Shown: positions 15,122 to 21,803 of the stretch, one piece after another
Position numbering within the stretch: the first letter of the stretch is position 1
How the letters are laid out: each line of letters opens with the position of its first letter
Made by a program: the position numbers and the translations under genes
Source: a virus
Virus record (IMG/VR): IMGVR_UViG_3300035698_003704
Coordinates: 1 to 22,052 of that record
Reading direction: 5' to 3' (one strand)
Length of the DNA stretch: 22,052 nucleotides
The notes under the pieces: model-generated
What the model was told of the DNA's origin: nothing
The model's database searches: none
Seen by the model: the letters and a program-made list of their open reading frames with translations, nothing else

Positions 15122-15505
15122 TTAAGCAGTTCCTAATCCAAATTTTTCAGCTACTTTTCCATCTGAAACGTAATCATCTGGAACTATTCGCTTTGTTTTG
15201 TCTTCTCTGGATGGGCTTAATTCATCATAGGATTGTAACTTTACATTCTTATCAAAGAGTCCTGCGACGGCTACTCCTATCAAAATTGCCTGTTCTCTAT
15301 GCTCATCGTACGTCCTGCGACGAATCAGCTCACAGCTATTGTACAACCACAGAAATGTCTTGTCGAGTATGTATTCGTCCTGATAACCGTATTGACTACG
15401 AACCAAATCTATCAATTCAAGCAACCAATCTACTGGGTACTCTTTGAAACTGGTCGAATGTTCGCTGCCATCTGACGAATCTGAAAAAAAATTGACTTCA
15501 CGTCT
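15122..15505 (-). CDS. Tail assembly chaperone T-like extension, made by -1 frameshift
   Basis: This frame has no ATG or GTG; the only start-like codon is a TTG at 15424. It is open from a stop at 15506 down to a TAA at 15122 and overlaps the end of the upstream chaperone gene by about 75 bases in the -1 frame. That is the layout of lambda gpT, expressed only as a gpG-T fusion. After slippage at 15484-15490 the fusion would have 127 residues from the first frame and 120 from this one, 247 in total. The T part reads SDSSDGSEHSTSFKEYPVDW and continues into LLELIDLVRSQYGYQDEYIL, resembling the conserved C-terminal domain of such chaperones. It probably binds tape measure and tube subunits. The function rests on context more than sequence similarity. 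Confidence 0.8.
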   Translation of the reverse strand, partial: RREVNFFSDSSDGSEHSTSFKEYPVDWLLELIDLVRSQYGYQDEYILDKTFLWLYNSCELIRRRTYDEHREQAILIGVAVAGLFDKNVKLQSYDELSPSREDKTKRIVPDDYVSDGKVAEKFGLGTA

Positions 15506-15864
15506 TCAAGTTGCATGCTCGCATTGATAACTTCTAAAGCATTTGAAACTTTGAATCCGTCTTCTGCAACCTTTAAATCTATACCCAAAATGGCAGAGAT
15601 CAATTCTGCGATGACTGAATCATCAAGATTTTCCAGTAAAGCAATGACAGCCGAAGCCTCATCACCCTCTTTCAATTTAACATTTCGTGCTTTCGCTATT
15701 GCACCTGCTACAACTCGGGTAAGTTTTAAAACTGCCTTCATTGACAGGGGACGGATTTCATATTCTTTTCCGCCATAGCTAACTAGAGATTTTGGTTGTG
15801 GGTCTAACACTTCATCGTGTGAAGCCTTGTTTGGAGGTGTTTTTTTTTCTTCTTCTGTAGACAT
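15430..15864 (-). CDS. Tail assembly chaperone (lambda gpG-like)
   Basis: This 144-residue protein lies between the tail tube gene and the tape measure, where siphoviruses carry the tail assembly chaperone. It has a disordered, charged N-terminus (1-25), a beta segment SYGGKEYEIRPLSMKAVLKL (29-48) and a helical body including LLENLDDSVIAELISAILGI. Near its end the codons ATT TTT TTT CAG provide a T TTT TTT slippery heptamer (15484-15490) that allows shift into the T frame. The protein likely coats the tape measure during tail assembly, and the shifted fusion recruits tube protein. TTAACCCCC lies upstream of the ATG, with no Shine-Dalgarno. A tight hairpin in the gap before it (15890-15918) may tune expression relative to the tube gene. 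Confidence 0.85.
   Translation of the reverse strand: MSTEEEKKTPPNKASHDEVLDPQPKSLVSYGGKEYEIRPLSMKAVLKLTRVVAGAIAKARNVKLKEGDEASAVIALLENLDDSVIAELISAILGIDLKVAEDGFKVSNALEVINASMQLEDVKSIFFQIRQMAANIRPVSKSTQ
15484..15490 (-). other. Programmed -1 frameshift slippery site (T TTT TTT)
   Basis: On the minus strand eight T residues (15484-15491) are read in the G frame as ATT TTT TTT. The heptamer T TTT TTT fits the X XXY YYZ rule. A -1 slip puts the ribosome into the open T frame at TCA (15482-15484), with no stop until 15122. The position, 17 codons before the G stop, is typical for G/GT pairs. I did not find a convincing long stem or pseudoknot just downstream. Confidence 0.75.
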
Positions 15865-15889
15865 AAGATAGGGGGTTAATTTTATGTGA

Positions 15890-15918
15890 GAGGGAGGGGA
15901 CAGATTGTCACCCCCCTC
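15890..15918 (-). terminator. G/C-rich hairpin between tail tube and chaperone genes
   Basis: GAGGGGGGTGACA and TGTCCCCTCCCTC (minus strand) pair over 13 positions with two mismatches and a three-base loop. No T-tract follows (TCACATAAAATTAACC). It may act as a partial terminator or 3'-end stabiliser that lets tube protein exceed downstream products. It resembles the hairpin after the capsid gene. Confidence 0.5.
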
Positions 15919-15934
15919 ATAATGGATTTATAGG

Positions 15935-15952
15935 GTTGAGTGGACGCTCAAC
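15935..15952 (-). terminator. Short hairpin abutting the tail tube stop codon
   Basis: GTTGAG and CTCAAC form a six-base perfect stem around CGTCCA, starting immediately after the TAA of the tail tube gene. No T-run follows (CCTATAAATCC). With the hairpin at 15890-15918 it makes a double stem-loop after this gene. Confidence 0.45.
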
Positions 15953-16573
15953 TTAGGCAGGCTCTTGGTCGATGATTAGACCGAATCTTCGAGCAGCAGT
16001 CTCAGTGGTATCAGCAATGAGTTTGAATGCTAAAGGTATCAAAGTCTTTTCACCCTTCCTGAACGCATGTTCAGAGTCAGCTCCGTCTAGTTTGGCAATC
16101 CAGAAGATATAGGCACGAATGTACCCTACACTTGAGACTTCACGTTTATCAACGATGAACGCTATCATCCTTTCGGTTGTAGTCTCCGGATCTCCAATAC
16201 CTTGAGAGTTCTCTGTAGGACTTTCAAGAGCGTCAACAGTGATCGCTCCTGCTTCCCATGCTACGATGAAGTTCTCTAAGCTCGCTTCCGCAAGATTTGC
16301 CTCGAGACTCATATTCCAAGAAGTGATAAACTCGTCTATCGCTCCTAGAACTTGGTCTACTTCCCATGTCTCCTTATCGAAGCCACGAGTAAGACTAACT
16401 CCTCCGTCAGTTGCACCTAAATCATTCCATCCAGAAGCCAGAATACCTGTGGAAGTGTCTAAGATATCAGACAATTTTGTTGGTTTTGGTTCGACTGAAT
16501 CTGCGTAGATCAATCTTGCACTACCACCAAAAATGTCATTTTTATCCAAAACTTTTTTTCCTGATTGGCTCAT
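15953..16573 (-). CDS. Major tail tube protein
   Basis: This 206-residue protein is placed between the tail terminator and the G/GT chaperones, the usual site of the tail tube gene. Its make-up, with mixed beta segments such as GILASGWNDLGATDGGVSLT, TWEVDQVLGAIDEFITSWNM and RMIAFIVDKREVSSVGYIRA, and its length fit siphovirus tube proteins, which stack as hexameric rings. The pattern 'Thr-Asp-Gly-Gly-Val-Ser-Leu' followed by a Trp-Glu-Val-Asp strand is common in this family. TAAACCC lies ten bases before the ATG; there is no Shine-Dalgarno. Two hairpins directly follow the stop, in keeping with a highly expressed gene. Family assignment is by pattern and synteny. Confidence 0.85.
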   Translation of the reverse strand: MSQSGKKVLDKNDIFGGSARLIYADSVEPKPTKLSDILDTSTGILASGWNDLGATDGGVSLTRGFDKETWEVDQVLGAIDEFITSWNMSLEANLAEASLENFIVAWEAGAITVDALESPTENSQGIGDPETTTERMIAFIVDKREVSSVGYIRAYIFWIAKLDGADSEHAFRKGEKTLIPLAFKLIADTTETAARRFGLIIDQEPA

Positions 16574-16621
16574 AACAATAATGGGTTTAATGAATTAAAT
16601 TTCTAGTTTGTTTTATAGTTT

Positions 16622-17038
16622 TTAGTATAGTGATTCGAAATTGATATTGAAGAATACTTCGGGTTTCCCTGTCACTTCATCAGCAGTATCGAGCAATGAG
16701 CCTTCAAGTTCAGCCCAATATGCGATGTTGTTTCCGTCGTCATCCTCTAACTCAAAGTTTTCATTGGTCAGACGATTTGCGACAAGTATTGCTACCTCTC
16801 GTGCCTCTTGTAAAGAATCTGCACGGCACAAGAATTTATATCTATAATTCGCTCCTCTCGGGTCTCCTCCGTCCTGCCACATTCCAACTTTGGGGTTGGG
16901 TTGCGACTTTGCTTCTCCCTTCTTATCTTTAGGGATTGAGCCGACGTACAAACGAATATCGATTAGATCAGAAATATCATCACTAGCAAGTAGATAATCT
17001 CTCAACTTGACTCCAATGTCAACGATTTTTATACTCAT
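16622..17038 (-). CDS. Tail terminator / tail completion protein
   Basis: This 138-residue protein begins MSIKIVDIGVKLRDYLLASD, has RLYVGSIPKD and later ANYRYKFLCRADSLQEAREV and VFFNINFESLY. The helix-strand arrangement (an N-terminal helix, a strand with the target-size loop, then a helix with EAREVAILVANRL) is like the lambda gpU / HK97 gp10 / SPP1 gp17 group that caps the tail tube at the head end. It sits directly before the tail tube gene, and its ATG overlaps the preceding TGA stop as ATGA, showing translational coupling. The function is assigned by position and general pattern rather than a diagnostic motif. Confidence 0.7.
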   Translation of the reverse strand: MSIKIVDIGVKLRDYLLASDDISDLIDIRLYVGSIPKDKKGEAKSQPNPKVGMWQDGGDPRGANYRYKFLCRADSLQEAREVAILVANRLTNENFELEDDDGNNIAYWAELEGSLLDTADEVTGKPEVFFNINFESLY

Positions 17039-17433
17039 AAGTAGTGGGCTATTGTTTCTCCAAACGATTTTACCATCTTATCCTTCGACTTGTCTAACGC
17101 TCTTAAAAATATTCCATACCTCTTTTCCAAGTGAATTGCATACTTCACATTCGAACCTCCTTTTATGAAGTTCGGCTTAATAACTTCGTGTATTCCATCT
17201 CCTGCTTCGCTTCCTGCTGCTGGTGGATGGGTAAAGCCATCTGAGGTGTTACTATTGATAGACGCTCGATAACGACCTGTGATGACATGTTTCTCAGTGG
17301 TTGTGAGCAACTTTGCTACCGTCTCCCATCTAAACATTGCTGCCTCAAGACCTTTCTTTGTTCCCTTATCTAAATTAGTGAGATTCTTCTTCAAATTATA
17401 ATTAACGTCCAATTTTACTGAGAGTAGACTCAT
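17035..17433 (-). CDS. HK97 gp10-like head-tail / tail component
   Basis: This 132-residue protein has the HK97-gp10-like layout: an N-terminal helix with NLTNLDKGTKKGLEAAMF, TGRYRASINS (the family's TGxLRxSI segment), then GGSNVKYAIHLEKRYGIFL (usual pattern V-x-YA-x-x-xE-x-G) and a final helix. These proteins sit between head closure and tail terminator genes and act at the head-tail joint. It is translationally coupled on both sides by ATGA overlaps (17430-17433 and 17035-17038). CGGAAAAGC just before the ATG is a weak Shine-Dalgarno-like purine stretch, unusual here. Confidence 0.8.
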   Translation of the reverse strand: MSLLSVKLDVNYNLKKNLTNLDKGTKKGLEAAMFRWETVAKLLTTTEKHVITGRYRASINSNTSDGFTHPPAAGSEAGDGIHEVIKPNFIKGGSNVKYAIHLEKRYGIFLRALDKSKDKMVKSFGETIAHYL

Positions 17434-17786
17434 GCTTTTCCGAGTTTAACTTCTAAATGATGTACTCCTTCAAGATCATTTGCTTTCCGGACATCAATCA
17501 CTCTCAACTCTTTATCCGTTATGGAATTGCCGAGAGCATTCGTGATCTGAGTCACGGTATCATCAAGTTGAATATTTGCTGCGTCGTCCTTAGACATAAA
17601 AACAACAGCCTCAACTTTGATCTTGTTATCTCCTCGAGTGACATAGACTTCTTCTTTCGGAAAATCATAAAAGCACTTCTTCTCATAAGCTGTTTCGGTT
17701 TGCTCGGGCTGTCCATAATCATCAACAGTAGTCCCGTCTACAATCCTTTTGTATTTAATCGTATGTTTTAAATCGCTTTCAATCAT
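17430..17786 (-). CDS. Head closure / head-tail joining protein
   Basis: This 118-residue protein has IKYKRIVDGTTVDDYGQPEQ, a strand with a turn 'D-D-Y-G-Q-P' seen in the phage head-tail joining family (SPP1 gp16 / HK97 gp7-like: often D-x-G-x-x-x-x-x-W), followed by FYDFPKEEVYVTRGDNKI and a C-terminal strand LRVIDVRKANDLEGVHHLEV. These beta-barrel proteins close the portal channel and hold DNA until the tail joins. The order fits: connector gene upstream, gp10-like gene coupled downstream by ATGA. There is no Shine-Dalgarno, and the AT-rich upstream tract comes from the preceding Lys-rich tail. Confidence 0.75.
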   Translation of the reverse strand: MIESDLKHTIKYKRIVDGTTVDDYGQPEQTETAYEKKCFYDFPKEEVYVTRGDNKIKVEAVVFMSKDDAANIQLDDTVTQITNALGNSITDKELRVIDVRKANDLEGVHHLEVKLGKA

Positions 17787-17804
17787 TTTGAAACAATTAG
17801 TTTT

Positions 17805-17999
17805 TTAATTTTTTTTCTCATTCTTTTTAAAGAAATTCAATGCGTCCAACGCATGATCGTGATGAGGAAATTGATAACTCGCAACTGAAATAACACCGGA
17901 TTTGTGCGTCTTAACGACGTGTGCTCGCATTGCCTTCATCTCTAATTTTATAATGTCGTCTTTGCCTACTTTTAGCACAACATTCTGAAATCCAGTCAT
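17805..17999 (-). CDS. Small unknown basic protein in the connector block
   Basis: This 64-residue protein begins MTGFQNVVLKVGKDDIIKLE and has SYQFPHHDHALDALNFFKKN near the end, with a His-rich cluster (FPHHDHALD) and a Lys-rich tail. No family is recognised. It lies between the DUF5659-like gene (gap 45 bases) and the head closure gene (gap 18 bases), in the same direction, and the tight packing supports it being real. A role as a small head or connector accessory is possible but not shown. The A-run at its 3' end (AAAAAAAATTAAAAAAC) is a low-complexity tract. Confidence 0.6.
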   Translation of the reverse strand: MTGFQNVVLKVGKDDIIKLEMKAMRAHVVKTHKSGVISVASYQFPHHDHALDALNFFKKNEKKN

Positions 18000-18044
18000 A
18001 TTGAGTTTGTTACAAAGCTATTATAAAACTCTCTAGCAATAAAC

Positions 18045-18329
18045 TCAAGATTCTTTGTCTTTCTTAACATTGTAGACCATAGACTTAAAGTCCTTCCATG
18101 CGTTTGTGTATGCAAGAAAGCCTCCCTTGTTATTGTAGAAGTCTTGAACATCTGCTTGACGTTTGTTTCGGTCTTTATCGACAAAACCAAAAATAACCTT
18201 CCCGTTTTGCTCGGTCAGATCGCCTACTAGATAGCCTTCCATTTTCAGATAGGCTGCAAGATTGATGTCCTTTGTTTGAAACAAGGCTTGTGGTGCAGGT
18301 TTAACCTCCTCAGGTGTTTGTTCGCTCAT
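18045..18329 (-). CDS. DUF5659-like small protein
   Basis: This 94-residue protein has an acidic and Pro-rich N-terminus (about 1-15) followed by FQTKDINLAAYLKMEGYLVG, VIFGFVDKDRNKRQADVQDFY and FLAYTNAWKDFKSMVY. This pattern (T-x-D-x-x-x-AAYL, F-x-F, DV-x-x-F, then an amphipathic helix) agrees with the DUF5659 domain as I recall it, found in phage and uncultured-bacterium proteins with no known function. It is inserted between the gp6-like connector (start 23 bases past its stop) and the joining proteins, where HK97-like phages usually have no such gene. An overlapping frame at 17996-18190 is treated as spurious. Confidence 0.65.
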   Translation of the reverse strand: MSEQTPEEVKPAPQALFQTKDINLAAYLKMEGYLVGDLTEQNGKVIFGFVDKDRNKRQADVQDFYNNKGGFLAYTNAWKDFKSMVYNVKKDKES

Positions 18330-18352
18330 ATTGTATAGATTATTGATAGATT

Positions 18353-19000
18353 TTATAGAAGCCCGTAATGTAAGCCTTTTCTGTACTTTCCTAGCACTGT
18401 GTAGAGTCCATTAGTCTGCATAGACTGTGAAATGTCAGACTTTTCATCAGGCGTAGAAAAGCTCACGGCATAATTACCAACTTTTTTGCTTTTGAGTTCT
18501 CCGGACGTTTTATTCTGGATTTTTTCAAACTCTTGTCCTGCGACCTGCCTATTAAGCATGTTTAATCCTTTCGGGATGTTTCCTTCTTCAAAGAATCCAA
18601 CTTGAGAGGACGTTTTAAGAGCCTTGAGTTTGTTTGTGAGCGTAGATTGATTGTAGATACTAAGATCGTAGCCATAGAGCGGTAGATCGAATTCTATGTA
18701 CTCTCCGTACGCATAAACTTCTCTATCTTCATTCTGGACATACGCTCCATTAGAATCTTTCAAGTAATATCCTGAAACAGAGACTACGGGAGTTTCTCGG
18801 GGATGATATTTTCTTTGATCTTCAACAATATCAAAAAGCTCCTCTACCTGTCGGTAATAGAGCCTTCCTTCCCTTTGACAATCTTCATCGATTGCGTCGC
18901 TTATAGCTTCAATTAGTGCTTCGATTAGGTCGTCATAAGTAGATGAGGAAATACCCATATCTGATTTGACTTCTTCTGTCGTGCAATAATTTGTAGCCAT
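18353..19000 (-). CDS. Head-tail connector (gp6-like adaptor)
   Basis: This 215-residue protein opens MATNYCTTEEVKSDMGISSS with TYDDLIEALIEAISDAIDED, the N-terminal helical pair typical of HK97 gp6 / SPP1 gp15-like adaptors (usual form 'Y-x-T-x-x-x-V-K-x-x-L...I-x-x-A-x-x-x-I-x-x-x-x'). YYRQVEELFD and VVSVSGYYLKDSNGAYV follow, then a beta-rich middle and a C-terminal helical/loop region. These proteins form a dodecameric ring under the portal. It directly follows the capsid gene, as expected. At 215 residues it is longer than many gp6 proteins, with extra sequence after about residue 130. Confidence 0.8.
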   Translation of the reverse strand: MATNYCTTEEVKSDMGISSSTYDDLIEALIEAISDAIDEDCQREGRLYYRQVEELFDIVEDQRKYHPRETPVVSVSGYYLKDSNGAYVQNEDREVYAYGEYIEFDLPLYGYDLSIYNQSTLTNKLKALKTSSQVGFFEEGNIPKGLNMLNRQVAGQEFEKIQNKTSGELKSKKVGNYAVSFSTPDEKSDISQSMQTNGLYTVLGKYRKGLHYGLL

Positions 19001-19025
19001 AAATAGAATTTAGAGATGAGATAAA

Positions 19026-19057
19026 GAAGCAGGGACGGGGACACCGCCCCCAGCTTC
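19026..19057 (-). terminator. G/C-rich hairpin after the major capsid gene
   Basis: On the minus strand GAAGC pairs with GCTTC at the base, and GGGG(G) with TCCCC inside, just past the capsid TAA (19065-19067). It is followed by TTTATCTCATC, a modest T-rich run. It could be a partial terminator or a 3'-end stabiliser for capsid mRNA. Its 3' arm shares TGTCCCC and TCCCT with the hairpin after the tail tube gene. Confidence 0.55.
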
Positions 19058-19064
19058 ATGGTTT

Positions 19065-19994
19065 TTAGTGAGTGGCTTCTACTACCCCAGAGAGGTAAGC
19101 GTAAGCGTCTCCTTTCTCAACCGCAAAACCAATTCTTAGGTGGAATGCAAACTGGTGCGCTCCTTTGTAGATATCCTTATCTTTCTCAAGACGGATTTTC
19201 TTCCAAATTCCTTCGATTAGGTTTTTCTTAACAGTGAGGACCACTGAACCTGCTGTTAAAGTAGGTACAGGTAGAATATCAACTCCGAAGATTTTGAGAT
19301 TCTCGTTCAAAACTAAAGCGTTATCACCTACATTGGTATCTCTACCAGTGAGGGACACACGATAATCTTGCTCATTGTCTGGGTTCACAAAGAATGCTAA
19401 CTGTCCTCTGTTCCTTCGGTACTTAGTAGGCAGTCCTTTCAAAAGTGCACTGAATACATATTTCGTTAGCGTTTTATCTGTGAATCCTGAAATGTCAACA
19501 AGGTGAGCTCCATCGGCAACTGCCAATTTATGCCAACCATTTACTAACACCAAGAAGGGGTCTCCACTAGCCGTGTCTCCAAGAATAGCGAGTTCTTCAA
19601 TGTCGTTAGCTGCTGCCATTGCGATTTCTTTCATAAGAGTTTCCTCGAATCCTTCTTCTTCCACATTATCATCCATCTGCTCGTAACTGATTTCCCATGG
19701 AATAATAAATGCTTTTGTAGAAAGTTCGATTTGGCTTCCAGACGCTTGGACATATTGTCCGGAAGTTGGGGCGATCATCTCTCCCTTACCCTGCAACACA
19801 CGGTCTCCAATATGAAGCCTAGATAGCTCCTCGATAGGAGCAGTCATAGTTTTCACACGAGCTACCTTTGTCATAACCGATTCGTCTACCACAAATGTGA
19901 TAAATTTCTTGGCTTGGGCTGGGTTGAGAATACCACCACCAGAAAAGTCGCTTGTTGCGATTTTCTTCAATGTGACTTGATTTTCTTTGCTCAT
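19065..19994 (-). CDS. Major capsid protein (HK97 fold)
   Basis: This 309-residue protein directly follows the protease/scaffold gene and precedes the connector. Features of HK97-fold capsids are visible: an N-terminal helix segment ILNPAQAKKFITFVVDESVM, then RLHIGDRVLQGKGE (E-loop region), AFIIPWEISYEQMDDNVEEE (the spine-helix start), DIEELAILGDTASGDPF (the common P-domain 'ED-x-x-x-L-x-G' site) and FFVNPDNEQDYRVSLTG. GVDILPVPTL followed by strand-rich segments ends the P-domain. No long N-terminal delta domain is present, as expected if scaffolding is supplied by the upstream gene. Assembly into hexamers and pentamers is general for the family. CTTAAACC lies 12 bases before the ATG. Confidence 0.9.
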   Translation of the reverse strand: MSKENQVTLKKIATSDFSGGGILNPAQAKKFITFVVDESVMTKVARVKTMTAPIEELSRLHIGDRVLQGKGEMIAPTSGQYVQASGSQIELSTKAFIIPWEISYEQMDDNVEEEGFEETLMKEIAMAAANDIEELAILGDTASGDPFLVLVNGWHKLAVADGAHLVDISGFTDKTLTKYVFSALLKGLPTKYRRNRGQLAFFVNPDNEQDYRVSLTGRDTNVGDNALVLNENLKIFGVDILPVPTLTAGSVVLTVKKNLIEGIWKKIRLEKDKDIYKGAHQFAFHLRIGFAVEKGDAYAYLSGVVEATH

Positions 19995-20057
19995 AAAGTA
20001 AAGGGTGGTTTAAGTTTTAAATTTCAATCCGTTGCGTTCAATAGGATATGGCTTAGT

Positions 20058-20717
20058 CTAGCTAAACAATCCTTTGAACATTTTATTGCTGTTTTTGTCG
20101 TCCGCTTCATCGCCGTTCATCCCCTTTTGAGTAGATGTCGCAGCAGCAGACTTATTGATTTTTTTCACATCTGTTTTAAGATCGGACAAATCTTTAACAA
20201 ATGGTGCAAGGGTTTTCTTGAGGACTTTTTCGAGGTCGCTTTCTTTTTCTTCTTTTTCTTCTTCTTCTTCTTCCTCCTCCTCATCGGATTCCTCCTCAGA
20301 GTCAGATTCCTCTTTTTCTTCTTCTTCGTCTTCGTCTTCATCTTCTTTCTCATCTTCGTCTTTTTCATCAGCGTCCTCCTCATCTTCTTTGGACTCGTCA
20401 TCATCAGATTCACCTTCATCAGCGTCATCATCTTCCTCAGACTTAGACTTTGTGTCTTCGTCCTCAGTAGAGTCGCCTTCATCAGTGTCTTTTGATTCAG
20501 ATTCTTCCTCATCAGATTTTTCCTCCTCATCGCCCTCGTCTTTTTTGAAGTTCATAGATTTTTCGACAGCAATGTCTACTATATCTCTGAGCTCCTGACG
20601 ATTGACATTCACACTACCTGCCTTGTCCAGCACTCCATCACTTAGGTCTACACCTTGTGTCTTTAGGAATTTTAGGACGGCGGTTAATGCTTTTGCCACT
20701 TGTTTTTTCTTGCTCAT
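20058..20717 (-). CDS. Possible internally started scaffold protein (Nu3-like)
   Basis: An in-frame ATG at 20717 opens MSKKKQVAKALTAVLKFLKT, a natural-looking start (the capsid protein also begins MSK). It would give a 219-residue protein made of a helical head, an acidic tract and a coiled-coil tail, which is a typical scaffold composition. The DNA before it (CCCACAAATTTACT, with AAAACCC further up) is unlike protease coding sequence and resembles the gaps before other starts here; its translated form is a bland linker. Protease and scaffold sharing a 3' end is known from lambda C/Nu3. This is an inference from sequence appearance. Confidence 0.4.
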   Translation of the reverse strand: MSKKKQVAKALTAVLKFLKTQGVDLSDGVLDKAGSVNVNRQELRDIVDIAVEKSMNFKKDEGDEEEKSDEEESESKDTDEGDSTEDEDTKSKSEEDDDADEGESDDDESKEDEEDADEKDEDEKEDEDEDEEEEKEESDSEEESDEEEEEEEEEKEEKESDLEKVLKKTLAPFVKDLSDLKTDVKKINKSAAATSTQKGMNGDEADDKNSNKMFKGLFS

Positions 20718-21803
20718 AGTAAATTTGTGGGCTAAAGAATTAAGTGTTTTATAAGGGTTTTGTTGAGTTTGAAGGCTCTCTGCTAGATTATTTAATTTGT
20801 TTTTAGTTGTCAACACTTTCTTTGATTTTTTCATTTTACTTGTGTCTTTAAAAACAAAGGCTCTATCCGGTGTAAATGTTTTGTCTCGACTTTTGAAACT
20901 GTCGATCAAAGCCTCCGGACATGCTGGTCTATCCACTAGAGAAATTTCAGTTAGCTCAAGCTCAAGGATTTCGAAACCTCCTGTAAATACAGTCACAGTT
21001 TCTTCGTCCTCTTTGCATGTAAGCTCTCCATCTGCATATTGTTTGAGTGTCAGTTCATCCATCTCACCGGCTGCATTAACAACGCTCACTGGCACTTCGA
21101 TCTCTAGCCAAATTGCGTCTATAATATTTCCACCGATTGAGAATCCTTTATAAACTGTCTCCACTACTTTTTCCCACGCAGAATCATCAACGACCTTTAC
21201 GGTGATTGAAAGATTCTTCTTTTCCATGTTTAGATCATGTTCTTTGATCGTACCTACTGCACTTGGACCGTGCATTTCACGGATATTGCTGAATTCAAGA
21301 TATTCCGGCAAAGCCTTCTCTATGGCTGTGATACGCACAATATCACCATAAGAATCTATGGCTTCGCTTGTCGCAATTCCTGAAACTAACTTTTTATCTT
21401 CGTCCACTTTTGAGAAAGGGACGTACATTGCTATCTTCTCTATTTTTGCTGGCTTCTCATTAACTTTGACCATGTTTGCAGTAGAAACCTTTTTAGTCTT
21501 CTTGGTTTTTTTAGTCTTTTTTACGCTTACAACTTTTTTTGCTTTAACCTTGATCTTCTTAGTTTTTTTATCCTCTAGTTCTTGCTTTGCTACTTTCTTT
21601 GCTTCGAACTCCTCAAGAGGTGTAAGAAATTTCTCTTTAGGAATAGGCTTTTTCTTTTTCAACTTCTCAATATGCTCCTGAACCTTCTTTGGGTCAGTAA
21701 CATCAAGAGTGCCTTTTCTGTTCAAAATAGCTTTTCGAACTTTCATATTCTTGCTGCGTTTTGCTTTAAGTTTTTGCATAACGCTATCTGCAACTAGAGT
21801 CAT
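20058..21803 (-). CDS. XkdF-like prohead protease fused to an acidic scaffold-like domain
   Basis: This 581-residue protein has four parts. Residues 1-118 are strongly basic and low-complexity (KKTKKTKKTKK at 95-105). Residues about 119-306 are an XkdF/S78-type prohead protease: SGIATSEAIDSYGD (141-154), REMHG (His178), YKGFSIGGNI (Ser222, the likely nucleophile by comparison with the family) and LTEISLVDRPACPEALID (284-301). A Lys-rich linker follows (307-362). Residues 363-581 are scaffold-like: helices, a roughly 100-residue Asp/Glu/Ser tract (422-523), a coiled coil (523-551) and a tail. The protease should cut scaffold during capsid maturation. The Met at 363 (20717) may be an internal start for a separate 219-residue scaffold, like lambda Nu3. 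A Met at 111 is another possible start. GATTAACC lies nine bases before the chosen ATG. Confidence 0.85.
   Translation of the reverse strand: MTLVADSVMQKLKAKRSKNMKVRKAILNRKGTLDVTDPKKVQEHIEKLKKKKPIPKEKFLTPLEEFEAKKVAKQELEDKKTKKIKVKAKKVVSVKKTKKTKKTKKVSTANMVKVNEKPAKIEKIAMYVPFSKVDEDKKLVSGIATSEAIDSYGDIVRITAIEKALPEYLEFSNIREMHGPSAVGTIKEHDLNMEKKNLSITVKVVDDSAWEKVVETVYKGFSIGGNIIDAIWLEIEVPVSVVNAAGEMDELTLKQYADGELTCKEDEETVTVFTGGFEILELELTEISLVDRPACPEALIDSFKSRDKTFTPDRAFVFKDTSKMKKSKKVLTTKNKLNNLAESLQTQQNPYKTLNSLAHKFTMSKKKQVAKALTAVLKFLKTQGVDLSDGVLDKAGSVNVNRQELRDIVDIAVEKSMNFKKDEGDEEEKSDEEESESKDTDEGDSTEDEDTKSKSEEDDDADEGESDDDESKEDEEDADEKDEDEKEDEDEDEEEEKEESDSEEESDEEEEEEEEEKEEKESDLEKVLKKTLAPFVKDLSDLKTDVKKINKSAAATSTQKGMNGDEADDKNSNKMFKGLFS
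20235..20540 (-). repeat. GAA/GAG/GAT/GAC triplet tract encoding an acidic run
   Basis: About 100 codons of the scaffold region are nearly all Asp, Glu, Ser or Lys, read on the plus strand as runs of TCTTCTTC and CTCATC. The longest pure run is 9 or 10 Glu (near residues 508-516). It is a candidate for length change by replication slippage. The plus-strand frames across it are Ser- or Phe-rich shadows. Confidence 0.7.

Noticed and set aside
15122-15424. Independent gene starting at TTG 15424
   Set aside because: No ATG or GTG, no ribosome-binding signal, and a slippery run upstream in the right frame; frameshift expression explains it better.
17035-18047. TGA reassigned to Gly, as in Gracilibacteria and Absconditabacteria phages
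   Set aside because: TGA ends three plausible genes here (17035, 17430, 18045), two within ATGA overlaps, and none of the large genes has internal TGA.
17996-18190. 64-residue reading frame overlapping the DUF5659-like gene
   Set aside because: Most of it is in an alternative frame of a better gene, with no recognisable pattern. The ATGA contact with the next start is probably chance.
18330-18352. Search for Shine-Dalgarno before the DUF5659-like start
   Set aside because: The gap holds only AT-rich sequence (CTATCAATAATCTATACAAT); no purine-rich site is present.
19914-20598. Plus-strand Ser-rich and Phe-rich reading frames, including a 193-residue one
   Set aside because: Shadows of the Asp/Glu triplet tract of the scaffold region and of flanking genes.
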